From Flavonifractor hominis (GTDB lineage Bacteria > Bacillota > Clostridia > Oscillospirales > Oscillospiraceae): a stretch of DNA of 64,000 nt. The stretch lies in NCBI RefSeq assembly GCF_040095835.1, contig NZ_JBBMFT010000007.1, positions 1 through 64,000 on the forward strand, given 5' to 3'. The translations under genes and the position numbers were made by a program. Shown piece by piece: positions 1 through 8,349 of the stretch. The notes under the pieces were generated by a model that was given only the letters and a program-made list of their open reading frames with translations, made no database searches and was not told the origin of the DNA. How positions within the stretch are numbered: position 1 is the stretch's first letter; each line of letters begins with the position of its first letter.

Positions 1-237
1 GAGCAGCTGGCCGTCATGCTCTACCGCTACGCCGGCTCCCCCGCCACGGAGGGCAGCCTGACCGGCTTTGCCGACGCTTCCTCCGTGTCCGCCTGGGCGC
101 AGGACGCTATGGAGTGGGCGGTGGCCGAGGGTATCCTCACCGGCAAGAACGGCTCGGCTCTGGATCCCCAGGGCACTGCCAGCCGCGCCGAGGTAGCCAC
201 CATGCTCATGCGCTTTACTCAGAGCGAAAAGAACTAA
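1..237 (+). CDS. C-terminal end of an SLH-domain surface protein (5' truncated)
   Basis: The reading frame is open from base 1 and ends in TAA. The 78 visible residues are one complete S-layer homology repeat and part of another, including the LAVMLYRYAG and ASRAEVATMLMRF signatures that bind pyruvylated wall polymers. The domain fused upstream lies outside the window. The DNA is nearly identical (about eleven differences, mostly silent) to the 3' end of the glycoside hydrolase gene at 6253-6474, so the two anchors are recent duplicates or are being homogenised. Seen: the SLH sequence. Inferred: a secreted, cell-surface protein. Confidence 0.9.
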   Translation, partial: EQLAVMLYRYAGSPATEGSLTGFADASSVSAWAQDAMEWAVAEGILTGKNGSALDPQGTASRAEVATMLMRFTQSEKN

Positions 238-268
238 TCTGCATTCTTCCTTTCCTTTTCTTTCTTTT

Positions 269-309
269 GGGGCAGCCGCTGGAAGTTCCGGCGGCTGCCC
301 CCGTTTTTT
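269..309 (+). terminator. Rho-independent terminator of the SLH protein gene
   Basis: A 10-bp GC stem (GGGGCAGCCG with its complement) is followed by six T residues, 32 bases after the stop codon. Confidence 0.85.
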
Positions 310-328
310 GCCTGAAATACATGTGCTC

Positions 329-357
329 TTGCATTGCAGCGAAAAAATGAATAAAAT
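329..357 (+). promoter_or_regulatory. Probable vegetative promoter for the LytTR/GHKL pair
   Basis: TTGCAT, a 17-bp spacer and TAAAAT lie just upstream of the strong ribosome site of the 384 gene. Confidence 0.55.
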
Positions 358-383
358 GAAAGAAAAAGGAGAGGGGGGAAACC

Positions 384-1100
384 ATGATCCGTATAACCAT
401 GCTGGAGGACGACCCGGTACAGGCGGAGACCCTTTGTCGGTTCCTACACACCTATGAAGCGGACCACGCCGATGTAAATTTCTCCATTCGCCAGTATGAG
501 CGGGGATTTCGGCTACTGGAGGAGTACGACTGTAGCGCGGATATATTGATGCTGGATATCCAGGTGCCCGATATGCTGGGTATGGAAGTAGCCCGACGGG
601 TGCGGCAGATGGATCAGCGGGTGCTTATCGTGTTTGTGACCAGCTTCAGCCGGTATGCCATCGAGGGTTACTCTGTTCATGCCTTTGATTACATGCTCAA
701 GCCCCTCTCCTATGCGCCGTTCTGCGCCAAACTGGATCGGATTGTACGTGTGGTGGCCCACAATGGGACCGGGCCATCCATTCTGCTCAAGACCAAGCAG
801 GGACAGCTGCGCCTGTCCACGGCAGACATTCTCTATGCCGAGGTGGTGGATCACGACGTCTCCATCCATACGGGACGGGACGGAGTGCTCCGGCAATGGG
901 GGTCCCTGGCAAAGCTGGAGGCCCAGTTGGATCCGGAGCAATTTGTGCGCTGTAACTCCTGCTATCTGGTCAATTTGCAGCATGTCACCGAGATCCGGGG
1001 AGATCATGCGGTGGTGGAAGGCCAGGAGCTGTCCATCAGCAAGCCCCGGCGGAAAGCCTTTCTGCAGGCCTTTGCCCAGTATAAGGGAGGGAGCCGGTAA
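384..1100 (+). CDS. LytTR-family response regulator
   Basis: This is a 238-residue cytoplasmic response regulator of the AgrA/LytR type. Residues 1-125 form a receiver domain with the acidic pair E8/D9, phospho-acceptor D58 in ILMLDIQVPD, and the conserved lysine in FDYMLKPLS. Residues 140-236 are a LytTR DNA-binding domain, which in this family binds imperfect direct repeats. A GGAGAGGGGGG ribosome site precedes the ATG. The stop overlaps the start of the kinase gene (TAATG), so the two are translationally coupled. The targets are unknown; the adjacent surface glycosidase at 2491 is the obvious candidate, but I saw no clear LytTR repeats in front of it. Confidence 0.9.
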   Translation: MIRITMLEDDPVQAETLCRFLHTYEADHADVNFSIRQYERGFRLLEEYDCSADILMLDIQVPDMLGMEVARRVRQMDQRVLIVFVTSFSRYAIEGYSVHAFDYMLKPLSYAPFCAKLDRIVRVVAHNGTGPSILLKTKQGQLRLSTADILYAEVVDHDVSIHTGRDGVLRQWGSLAKLEAQLDPEQFVRCNSCYLVNLQHVTEIRGDHAVVEGQELSISKPRRKAFLQAFAQYKGGSR

Positions 1101-2410
1101 TGGGATATCTGGTGGTATTGTACTGGTGTGTGCGAACACCAATGCTGTACCTGCAGGCCTATGTTGGCATGTGTGTGTTTGCCGCCGGGGCGCACCGGCG
1201 GGCCGGATGGCTCCCCATCCTGCTGCTGGGAGCGGCAGGGTTTCTGCTGACCTGGGGACTGGACAGTTTGATGGGAGTTTACAGGCTCGCTTTGTTGGGG
1301 GTCTTCTTGCTGCTGGCGGCGGCGGCCTGGGCGGGCTGGCGGGTATCACTATGGGATGCACTGCTGCTGGCAGGCAACGGATATCTGGCCCAACACATGG
1401 GCGGCAGCCTCAAGTCTCTGGTACGGATGATCCCGGCGGTGGATGCCTGGACCTGGGACAATCTGGGGCTGGTGGTAGTGGATGTGGCGTGCTACGGCGG
1501 GATGTATCTGGTGCTTTACCTCCTCTTCCGGCCGGACACCGGCCGCGCAGCTCAGCTGGATGACCGCGACAAGGTGTCCTTCTTCCTGCTGACGATTCTG
1601 CTTTGCCTGGGCATGTCCCAACTGACCAAAAGTGGGGGAGCGGCGGCCCGCTTTTCCGACGATCTATATGCCATCGGCAGCGGTTCTCTGCTGCTGTTTC
1701 TCCAATTTGGTTTGGCCAAGCGCAATGTATTGGCCCATGATGTGGAGGCCATGCGGGAAATTGTGCACCAGCAGCGGGTGCAATATGAGAGCAGCCGGGA
1801 TAACATTGCGCTGGTCAACGAGAAGTACCATGACCTAAAGCAGATGCTGCGTGCGTTACAGGGCGGCGCGGTGAGCCAGCAGGCTTTGGAAGACCTGGAC
1901 CGAAGGATCTCCGATTATGACGCGCCGGTACGCACCGGAAACGACATTCTGGATGTGCTGCTCACCGAAAAGCGTATGTTGTGCAAGAAGCAGGGCATCC
2001 GCATTACGACCCTGGCTCACGGGGCGGACCTGGCCTTTGTAGAGGATATGGATCTCTATGCGCTGCTCAGCAACGCCCTTACCAACGCCATCGAGGCGGT
2101 GAGCCAGCTTCCCCAGGGGGAGGAGCGTTTTATCCACCTGAACTTGACCCGCGAGGGAAATTCGGCGGTCATCCACATCGAAAATCCCTTTTCCGGTTCG
2201 CTGGAATGGCGAGACGGTTTGCCCCAGACCCATAAGGACCGTCGTTACCATGGCTTTGGCATGCGCAGCATGGAGCGCATCGCCGAGCAGTATGACGGGG
2301 CCCTTTCCGTGACCCAGCGGAACGGATGCTTTTTACTGGACATTTTGTTGTGTGCTCCTGTATCTGGAAGAATTCGATGCCAAACCGGCAATTTGCGCGG
2401 TCCCGATTGA
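1100..2410 (+). CDS. GHKL sensor histidine kinase, AgrC-like
   Basis: This is a 436-residue membrane kinase. The first about 200 residues are strongly hydrophobic, with about six predicted membrane segments. A coiled linker follows, with the family phospho-histidine region at EKYHDLKQMLRAL. The C-terminal GHKL ATPase shows the N-box (LLSNALTNAIEA) and the glycine-rich FGMRSM motif. It overlaps the LytTR regulator by one base and is its cognate partner. In this architecture the membrane domain usually senses a peptide or envelope signal; no peptide precursor gene is visible nearby. The last codons lie inside the transcription terminator stem, so the C-terminus may be under RNA-structure constraint. 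Confidence 0.88.
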   Translation: MGYLVVLYWCVRTPMLYLQAYVGMCVFAAGAHRRAGWLPILLLGAAGFLLTWGLDSLMGVYRLALLGVFLLLAAAAWAGWRVSLWDALLLAGNGYLAQHMGGSLKSLVRMIPAVDAWTWDNLGLVVVDVACYGGMYLVLYLLFRPDTGRAAQLDDRDKVSFFLLTILLCLGMSQLTKSGGAAARFSDDLYAIGSGSLLLFLQFGLAKRNVLAHDVEAMREIVHQQRVQYESSRDNIALVNEKYHDLKQMLRALQGGAVSQQALEDLDRRISDYDAPVRTGNDILDVLLTEKRMLCKKQGIRITTLAHGADLAFVEDMDLYALLSNALTNAIEAVSQLPQGEERFIHLNLTREGNSAVIHIENPFSGSLEWRDGLPQTHKDRRYHGFGMRSMERIAEQYDGALSVTQRNGCFLLDILLCAPVSGRIRCQTGNLRGPD

Positions 2411-2428
2411 AACGGGACCGCGCTTTTT
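2395..2428 (+). terminator. Terminator overlapping the 3' end of the kinase gene
   Basis: A perfect 11-bp stem (GCGCGGTCCCG with its complement) is followed by TTTTT. Its left arm encodes the last residues of the kinase. Confidence 0.85.
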
Positions 2429-2490
2429 GTTATCTTTGTATACAACAGCGGCGATTACCGCCGTGCAATACAAGAAAAGGGGGAACACCA

Positions 2491-5400
2491 ATGAAAGGAC
2501 TTGGAAAGAAGCTGGTTGCGTTGGTTTGCACCTGCAGCCTGCTGAGCTCCATTGCCCTTGCCGCAGCTCCGCAGACTGACAGCGACGCTGCTCAGGACCA
2601 GGCTTCGGCCGTGAGTGTCTCTGTTGCGCAGGAGACCGGCAGCGTTATGGAGAAGATCAATGACGACTGGAAGTACGCAGAAGATGTAGAGGATGCCTCT
2701 GCAGAGGAGTACGACGACGCGTCCTGGCAGGACGTCCAGCTGCCCCACACCTGGAACGCCGAGGACGGCGCTGACGGCGGCAGCTATCGCCGGGGTACCA
2801 GCTGGTACCGCAAGAGCCTGGAGTGGAAAGAGGAGTATGCCGGCAAGCAGCTGTTTTTGAGCTTCCTCGGCTCTTCCATGGAGACCGATGTGTATGTCAA
2901 CGGCGTCCACGCCGGTAACCACAAGGGCGGTTATACCGCGTTCCGTTTTGACATCACTGATCTGGTGGAGGAGGGCGAGCCCATCCAGATCGCGGTGAAG
3001 GTCAACAACGAGCGTCAGGATGACATCCTGCCCCTGGGCGGCGACTTCACCGTGTTCGGCGGTATCTACCGGGATGTGTATCTCATCGCCTGTGAGCCGG
3101 TGCATCTGGACATGATGGACTACGGTTCCAGCGGCGTTTACCTCACTCCTACGGTGGAGGAGGACGGCACCGGCACCCTGTCCATCCGGGCCAAGCTGGT
3201 CAATGAGGAGGACAGCCAGAAGGACGTCACGGTCAGCGTGACCCTGAGCGAGCCCGACGGCTTTACCGGGATTGATGCCATTGAGACCACTCGTTTTGAT
3301 CCCGAGGAAATGGGCGACGGCTCTGAGGTGGGTACCACTTCTTCTCAGATCACCCTCTCCCCCAACGGTTCCGGCGAGTGGACTGGCTCCATCAAGGTGG
3401 AAGATCTGCACCTGTGGAACGGTGTGGAGGACCCCTTCCGCTATGTGGCCGAGCTGACCGTGCAGGTGGATGGCCAGACCATGGATACCTGCACCCAGTA
3501 CATCGGCTTCCGCACCTTCGAGGTGGACCCGGATAAGGGCTTTATCCTCAACGGCGAGCCCTATGCTCTGCGGGGCGTCAGCCGCCACCAGGATGGCTAC
3601 GATGTGACCGGCGAGACCTATCTGGGCAGCGCCCTCACCCCCGCCGAGCACGAGCGGGACATGGGCCTGATCTACGAGATGGGTGCCAACTACATCCGCC
3701 TGGCCCACTATCCTCAGGATCCCTATTTCTATGAGCTGTGCGACCGCTACGGCATGGTTGTCTGGGCTGAGATTCCCATGGTGGGCGGCGTCACCGAGAG
3801 TGAGGCCTTCCAGGAGAATGCCGAGCAGCAGCTCATTGAGCTGATCCGTCAGCAGTACAACCACCCCTCCATCTGCTTCTGGGGCGTGGCCAACGAGATC
3901 AGCAGCACCGACTTCGTGGTGGATATGATCAGCGATCTCAATGACCTGGCGCATCAGGAAGACCCCACCCGCCTGACCACCTATGCCGCCGAGCGTAACG
4001 GTGTAGGTACCTGGGATACCGACCTGATCTGCTGGAACATCTATCCTGACTGGTACTATGAGGGTACCGTGGAAGGCATGATGAGCGAGCGCCGTGGTGA
4101 ACTCTCCGGAAACAAGCCGGTGGGTATCTCCGAGTACGGCGCCGGCGCTAACATTAACCAGCATGAGGATCCCCCGCAGTTTTCCATCGGTCAGTCCCGT
4201 GGTCAGTGGCACCCCGAGGAATACCAGAGCGTCTGGCATGAGGATGCCCTGCGCGAGATCAAGCAGCTGGATTACCTCTGGGCCACCGCTGTGTGGAACA
4301 TGTTTGACTTCGGTTCCGACGGCCGTGATGAGGGCGGCCAGAAGGGCGTCAACGACAAGGGCCTGGTGACCATTGACCGCCAGACCAAAAAGGATGCTTT
4401 CTACCTCTATAAAGCCAACTGGAACAACTGGGATCCCTTTGTGCACATCAATGCCAGCCGCCTCAACCCCCGTGAGGATGCGGTCATCACTGTCCGTGCT
4501 TACTCCAACTGCGACGAGGTCAGCCTGGAGGTCAACGGCCAGTCCTATGGCACCGTTAAGAACGACGGGCTGGGCGTGTTTGAGTGGCCTGATGTGCCCC
4601 TGCAGCTGGGCGAGAACACGGTAAAGACCGTGGGCTACAAAGATGGGGATCCGGTGAGCGAGGATACCGTCACCTGGACCCGTCAGGAGGGCTCCACCGC
4701 CCGTCTGGCCAGCTCCTCCGACCAGGTCGTAGTGGATAACCCCAACTACACCATCACCCTGCTGGATACCGTGACTGCCGACGAGCTGAACACCATCCTC
4801 AGCGGTGTCAACGGCACCACCTGGGGCCTGTATGAGGCCAATCAGACCACCCCTGTGACCGGTTCTACCGAAGTGACCATGGATATGGTCATCAAGGCGG
4901 TCTCCCAGAACGGCGAAGACAACCAGGTTTATCGCTTTGCTTCTTCCAACCTGGCAGCCTATAAGGATGTGACAGCCTCCACGCAGCTGGCCGACTACCC
5001 CGCCTCCAACGCGGTGGATCTGGACGGCACTACCTTCTGGTCTGCTGACCGCGGCACCAAAGCGGAGTTTGTGGTGGATCTGGGCGAGGTTTACCATCTG
5101 AACAACATCACCGTGGAGTGGTACAACACCGGCTCCAATGCCCGTACCTATCGTTACACCGTGGAGGTCAGCGATAACGGAGAGGACTACACCGTAGTGG
5201 TTGACCGCAGCAAGAATGACCAGGTGGTGGATACCGACAGCCGTCGCCTGCGCATCAAGGACGAGATGGACCAGGTCACCGGCCGGTATGTGAAGATCAA
5301 CATCTCCGGCGGTCCCAGCTGGAGCGAGTGCGCCGAGATCAGCGAGATCGTGCTCAATGGCTGGCGCATGAGCTCGGATACCTACCAGATCAATGAGCAG

Positions 5401-6486
5401 GACCACACCATCCTGGTGCCCCGTCCCCAGCCCGGCGTGGAGCTCACCTGGACCGAGTTTGCCCAGAACCTGAAGGTAGAGGGCACCCACCGCAGCGCAG
5501 TGGAGCACAACACCTCGGCCTATTTCGTACTGGACGGCGACCAGTGGATGGTCACCGATTCCGATGGCAACGAGACGCTGTACACCGTCCGCTTTACCGA
5601 TGAAGTTTTCCAGCCTGCTACTGGAGTAAAGCTGGATGAAGAAAGCGTCTATCTGTACAACAACTACGGACCTTCCAGCGTACAGCTCACCGCCACCGTG
5701 GAGCCTGCCGAGGCCAGCCAGCATGTTACCTGGACCAGCTCCGATCCCAGTGTAGCCACGGTCAGCGACACCGGCCTGGTCACTGTGGTGGGCGAGGGCA
5801 TGACCACCATCACCGCCACCACTGCCGATGGCAACTTCACTGCTGACTGCCTGGTGCAGGTGGGTGTCTACAACACCGGCGACAACTCCGGCGAGAGCGG
5901 CAGCTCTACCGGCGGAAGTACCACCGAGCCCGAGCAGCCCGGCGAGACCACTGAGCCTGAGCAGCCCGGTGAGACCACCGAGCCCGAGACGCCCGCCTTC
6001 TCCGACGTGCCCGCCACCCACTGGGCCAGCGAGGCTGTGGACTACGTGGTGAGCGAGGGCCTGTTCAACGGCACCTCCGACACCACCTTCTCCCCCGACG
6101 CCTCCATGACCCGCGCCATGTTCTTCACCGTCCTGGCCCGCCTGGACGGGGTGGATACCACCGGCGGGGCCACCTGGTATGAGAAGGCCATGACCTGGGC
6201 GGTGGCCGAGGGCATCACCGACGGCACCAACCCCGAGGCCACCATCACCCGGGAGCAGCTGGCCGTCATGCTCTACCGCTACGCCGGCTCCCCCGCTACT
6301 GAGGGCAGCCTGACCGGCTTTGCCGATGCCTCCTCCGTGTCCGCCTGGGCGCAGGACGCCATGGAGTGGGCGGTGGCCGAGGGCATCCTCACCGGCAAGG
6401 ACGGCTCCGCTCTGGATCCCCAGGGCACCGCCAGCCGCGCCGAGGTAGCCACCATGCTCATGCGCTTTGTGCAGAGCGCAGAATAA
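2491..6486 (+). CDS. Secreted glycoside hydrolase family 2 enzyme with discoidin, Ig-like and SLH domains
   Basis: This is a 1331-residue surface enzyme. A signal peptide (KKLVALVCTC...LAAAP) is followed by the three GH2 domains of the beta-galactosidase/glucuronidase superfamily. The acid/base is E469 in GVANEIS and the nucleophile E548 in ISEYGAGA. A F5/8-type carbohydrate-binding module spans about 820-965, a bacterial Ig-like domain about 1043-1125, then a TEPEQPGET linker and SLH repeats from 1170 to the end. The ATG at 2491 was chosen because AAGGGGG precedes it and the signal peptide follows directly. Known: GH2 enzymes cleave terminal beta-linked sugars. Inferred: a wall-anchored exo-glycosidase acting on host or dietary glycans; the exact sugar cannot be read from the sequence. 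Confidence 0.93.
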   Translation: MKGLGKKLVALVCTCSLLSSIALAAAPQTDSDAAQDQASAVSVSVAQETGSVMEKINDDWKYAEDVEDASAEEYDDASWQDVQLPHTWNAEDGADGGSYRRGTSWYRKSLEWKEEYAGKQLFLSFLGSSMETDVYVNGVHAGNHKGGYTAFRFDITDLVEEGEPIQIAVKVNNERQDDILPLGGDFTVFGGIYRDVYLIACEPVHLDMMDYGSSGVYLTPTVEEDGTGTLSIRAKLVNEEDSQKDVTVSVTLSEPDGFTGIDAIETTRFDPEEMGDGSEVGTTSSQITLSPNGSGEWTGSIKVEDLHLWNGVEDPFRYVAELTVQVDGQTMDTCTQYIGFRTFEVDPDKGFILNGEPYALRGVSRHQDGYDVTGETYLGSALTPAEHERDMGLIYEMGANYIRLAHYPQDPYFYELCDRYGMVVWAEIPMVGGVTESEAFQENAEQQLIELIRQQYNHPSICFWGVANEISSTDFVVDMISDLNDLAHQEDPTRLTTYAAERNGVGTWDTDLICWNIYPDWYYEGTVEGMMSERRGELSGNKPVGISEYGAGANINQHEDPPQFSIGQSRGQWHPEEYQSVWHEDALREIKQLDYLWATAVWNMFDFGSDGRDEGGQKGVNDKGLVTIDRQTKKDAFYLYKANWNNWDPFVHINASRLNPREDAVITVRAYSNCDEVSLEVNGQSYGTVKNDGLGVFEWPDVPLQLGENTVKTVGYKDGDPVSEDTVTWTRQEGSTARLASSSDQVVVDNPNYTITLLDTVTADELNTILSGVNGTTWGLYEANQTTPVTGSTEVTMDMVIKAVSQNGEDNQVYRFASSNLAAYKDVTASTQLADYPASNAVDLDGTTFWSADRGTKAEFVVDLGEVYHLNNITVEWYNTGSNARTYRYTVEVSDNGEDYTVVVDRSKNDQVVDTDSRRLRIKDEMDQVTGRYVKINISGGPSWSECAEISEIVLNGWRMSSDTYQINEQDHTILVPRPQPGVELTWTEFAQNLKVEGTHRSAVEHNTSAYFVLDGDQWMVTDSDGNETLYTVRFTDEVFQPATGVKLDEESVYLYNNYGPSSVQLTATVEPAEASQHVTWTSSDPSVATVSDTGLVTVVGEGMTTITATTADGNFTADCLVQVGVYNTGDNSGESGSSTGGSTTEPEQPGETTEPEQPGETTEPETPAFSDVPATHWASEAVDYVVSEGLFNGTSDTTFSPDASMTRAMFFTVLARLDGVDTTGGATWYEKAMTWAVAEGITDGTNPEATITREQLAVMLYRYAGSPATEGSLTGFADASSVSAWAQDAMEWAVAEGILTGKDGSALDPQGTASRAEVATMLMRFVQSAE

Positions 6487-6525
6487 TTAATTGTGCGTTT
6501 CTTTCCTTCCTTTTCCTTTTTTCCA

Positions 6526-6562
6526 AAGCGGTCGCCGGAATCTCCGGCGGCCGCTTCTTTTG
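6526..6562 (+). terminator. Terminator of the GH2 gene
   Basis: AAGCGGTCGCCGG pairs, with one wobble, with CCGGCGGCCGCTT, followed by a T-rich tail. It sits about 40 bases after the stop, behind the same pyrimidine-rich stretch seen after the SLH fragment at 240-268. Confidence 0.75.
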
Positions 6563-6579
6563 TCCTTTGAGAGAAGGTT

Positions 6580-6608
6580 TTGAAAACGCGCCGAGTCCAT
6601 GGTATACT
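6580..6608 (+). promoter_or_regulatory. Probable promoter of the sigma-54 activator gene
   Basis: TTGAAA, a 17-bp spacer and TATACT, ending 34 bases before the chosen start. Confidence 0.6.
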
Positions 6609-6642
6609 GTGAACAATGCGGTCGGACAAGGAGGAAACGAGC

Positions 6643-8043
6643 ATGGACGTAAAGCAGGAGGAAGCTCTGCGCTGGCTGAATGAGAACCTTAATTATATTG
6701 ACTCAGTCACCATCGTGGACAACACTGGGCGTATCATCGCCAAGCAGCGCTTCAATCCGCGCTATACAGATGAAGAGAACCGGGCCCACAACCAGTGGGC
6801 GCTGGGGAAAAACCTGCTGGAGCTCTTTCCTTCCCTTCGTCCGGAGGATAGTACACTGCTGCGGGTGTTGAACACCGGGCGGATCGTCTATCTGGAGAAC
6901 CAGGAGGCATGGAACCTGCAGGGACGGAAAACGGTGTGCAACAATCTGAACTTCCCCATTATTTTTCGAGGACAGATTGTGGGAGCGGTAGAGATCTCCC
7001 GGGATATTACCCACATTGAAAACCGCGTGCGCCCTGTACCGGCGGTAAACACGGATCCGCGGCCTAAAAATCAGGCGGCCCGCTATACTCTGGAGGATAT
7101 CGTTACACAGAATCAGGAAATGCTCCGGCTAAAGCAGACGGTGGGCATGGTAGCCAACAGCTCATCCTCTGTGTTGGTGTGCGGAGAGACGGGGACGGGC
7201 AAAGAGCTGGTGGTCTCCGCTCTGCACAATGCCGGCTGGCGCAAGAGCAAACCCTTTGTAGCGGTCAACTGTGCAGCGCTGCCGGAAAGCATTTTGGAGG
7301 GCCTGCTCTTTGGCTCCCGTAAAGGTGCGTTTACCGGAGCGGAGAACCGCAAGGGACTGTTTCAGGAGGCGGACGGCGGTACGCTCTATCTGGATGAGAT
7401 CAACTCCATGCCGCTCAATCTGCAGGCCAAGCTGCTGCGGGTGCTTCAGGAAAAGCAGGTGATGCCCCTGGGCAGCGCCCAGCCTATCGCGGTGGATGTA
7501 CGGATTGTGGCTTCCTCCAACCGCACGGTAGAGGCACTGCTGGAGCGGGAGGAGCTGCGGCCCGATCTGCTGTACCGGCTCAATACCGTGACGTTGAATG
7601 TTCCACCCCTCAACCGCCGCCCGGACGATATTCCGCTGTTGATCGATTATTTCCTGCAAAAATACAGCCGTATTTTGGGACGCCCCGTTCCATGCATGGA
7701 AAACAATGCTTTGCTCTTTCTGAGCAATTGCCGCTGGCAGGGCAACGTACGGGAGCTGGAACACGCGATTGAGGCGGCTCTGAATGTCCTGGGAGAGGAT
7801 GACACAATCTCGTTGGAACATCTGCCTGCCTATCTTACGATGCGGGAACCGCCTGAAGTCCACCGCAGCGAACAGCCGACCGGGTTGTCTTTGACGGAGT
7901 CTCTGGAACGATATGAGAAAAAACTCATCGTCCAGGCGATGACCACATGTCATGGACGGATTGTGGATGCTGCCGCCCTGCTGAAGATTCCCCGGACGAC
8001 CCTGCAGTATAAGCTGGAAAAGTATCACATATCCAAGAAATAA
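6643..8043 (+). CDS. Sigma-54-dependent transcriptional activator (PAS, AAA+, Fis-type HTH)
   Basis: This is a 466-residue bacterial enhancer-binding protein of the RocR class. Residues 1-125 are a PAS-like sensor (VTIVDNTGRII). The central AAA+ domain has Walker A GETGTGKE (about 181-188), the sigma-54-contacting GAFTGA loop (about 228-233) and Walker B GGTLYLDE (about 245-252). The C-terminus is a Fis-type helix-turn-helix (AALLKIPRTTLQYKL). The ATG at 6643 has AAGGAGG eleven bases upstream, better than the in-frame ATG at 6616. A sigma-54 promoter lies 177 bases after its stop, so it almost certainly drives the operon at 8350-12771. The small-molecule inducer, probably bound by PAS, is unknown. 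Confidence 0.93.
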   Translation: MDVKQEEALRWLNENLNYIDSVTIVDNTGRIIAKQRFNPRYTDEENRAHNQWALGKNLLELFPSLRPEDSTLLRVLNTGRIVYLENQEAWNLQGRKTVCNNLNFPIIFRGQIVGAVEISRDITHIENRVRPVPAVNTDPRPKNQAARYTLEDIVTQNQEMLRLKQTVGMVANSSSSVLVCGETGTGKELVVSALHNAGWRKSKPFVAVNCAALPESILEGLLFGSRKGAFTGAENRKGLFQEADGGTLYLDEINSMPLNLQAKLLRVLQEKQVMPLGSAQPIAVDVRIVASSNRTVEALLEREELRPDLLYRLNTVTLNVPPLNRRPDDIPLLIDYFLQKYSRILGRPVPCMENNALLFLSNCRWQGNVRELEHAIEAALNVLGEDDTISLEHLPAYLTMREPPEVHRSEQPTGLSLTESLERYEKKLIVQAMTTCHGRIVDAAALLKIPRTTLQYKLEKYHISKK

Positions 8044-8082
8044 CGAATATCCGTCTTTATAGACGGATATTCGTCTTTTTTT
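8043..8082 (+). terminator. Hairpin with T-run: activator terminator and possible enhancer site
   Basis: Perfect 14-bp arms (ACGAATATCCGTCT and its complement) flank a TTAT loop, followed by CTTTTTTT. It terminates the activator gene. As the longest palindrome 140-180 bases upstream of the sigma-54 promoter, it is also at the usual enhancer distance. Confidence 0.75.
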
Positions 8083-8172
8083 GCCAATATGCAACGAAAA
8101 ATCGTCTTTTTTACCCAAAGGAAACAGTAACCATTCTTCTCCTGAGGGACTTTTTTGATTTAGTATCCCAAA

Positions 8173-8193
8173 TTATCTGCAAAAAACAGATAA
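8173..8193. promoter_or_regulatory. Inverted repeat upstream of the sigma-54 promoter
   Basis: TTATCTG, seven bases, then CAGATAA, a perfect 7-bp inverted repeat centred about 37 bases before the -24 element. It could be an activator or IHF-like site. Nothing else is recognisable between 8083 and 8219. Confidence 0.35.
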
Positions 8194-8219
8194 ATATAAA
8201 TAAAATGGAGGCAAAAATT

Positions 8220-8235
8220 TGGCATGCGGTTTGCA
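8220..8235 (+). promoter_or_regulatory. Sigma-54 (-24/-12) promoter
   Basis: TGGCATGCGGTTTGCA matches the TGGCACG-N4-TTGCA consensus at every invariant position, with GG at 8221-8222 and GC at 8233-8234 at the required spacing. Transcription should start near 8246, leaving a leader of about 100 bases before the NhaC gene. Confidence 0.88.
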
Positions 8236-8349
8236 AATAATGAGAGATGTCACGGACCTGTTGTGCGAAGAGAGGAAGGTGGTAGCAAGAGCGGGGAGGA
8301 ACCCATGTCACAGATTTACGGAGAATGGAGAGTGTGAAGGAGGATTCTC

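Noticed and set aside
2455..6021. A long minus-strand frame of about 1190 codons across the GH2 gene
   Set aside because: An antisense shadow caused by high G+C codon use; His/Gly/Val-rich with no domain, while the plus-strand frame has catalytic residues and a signal peptide.
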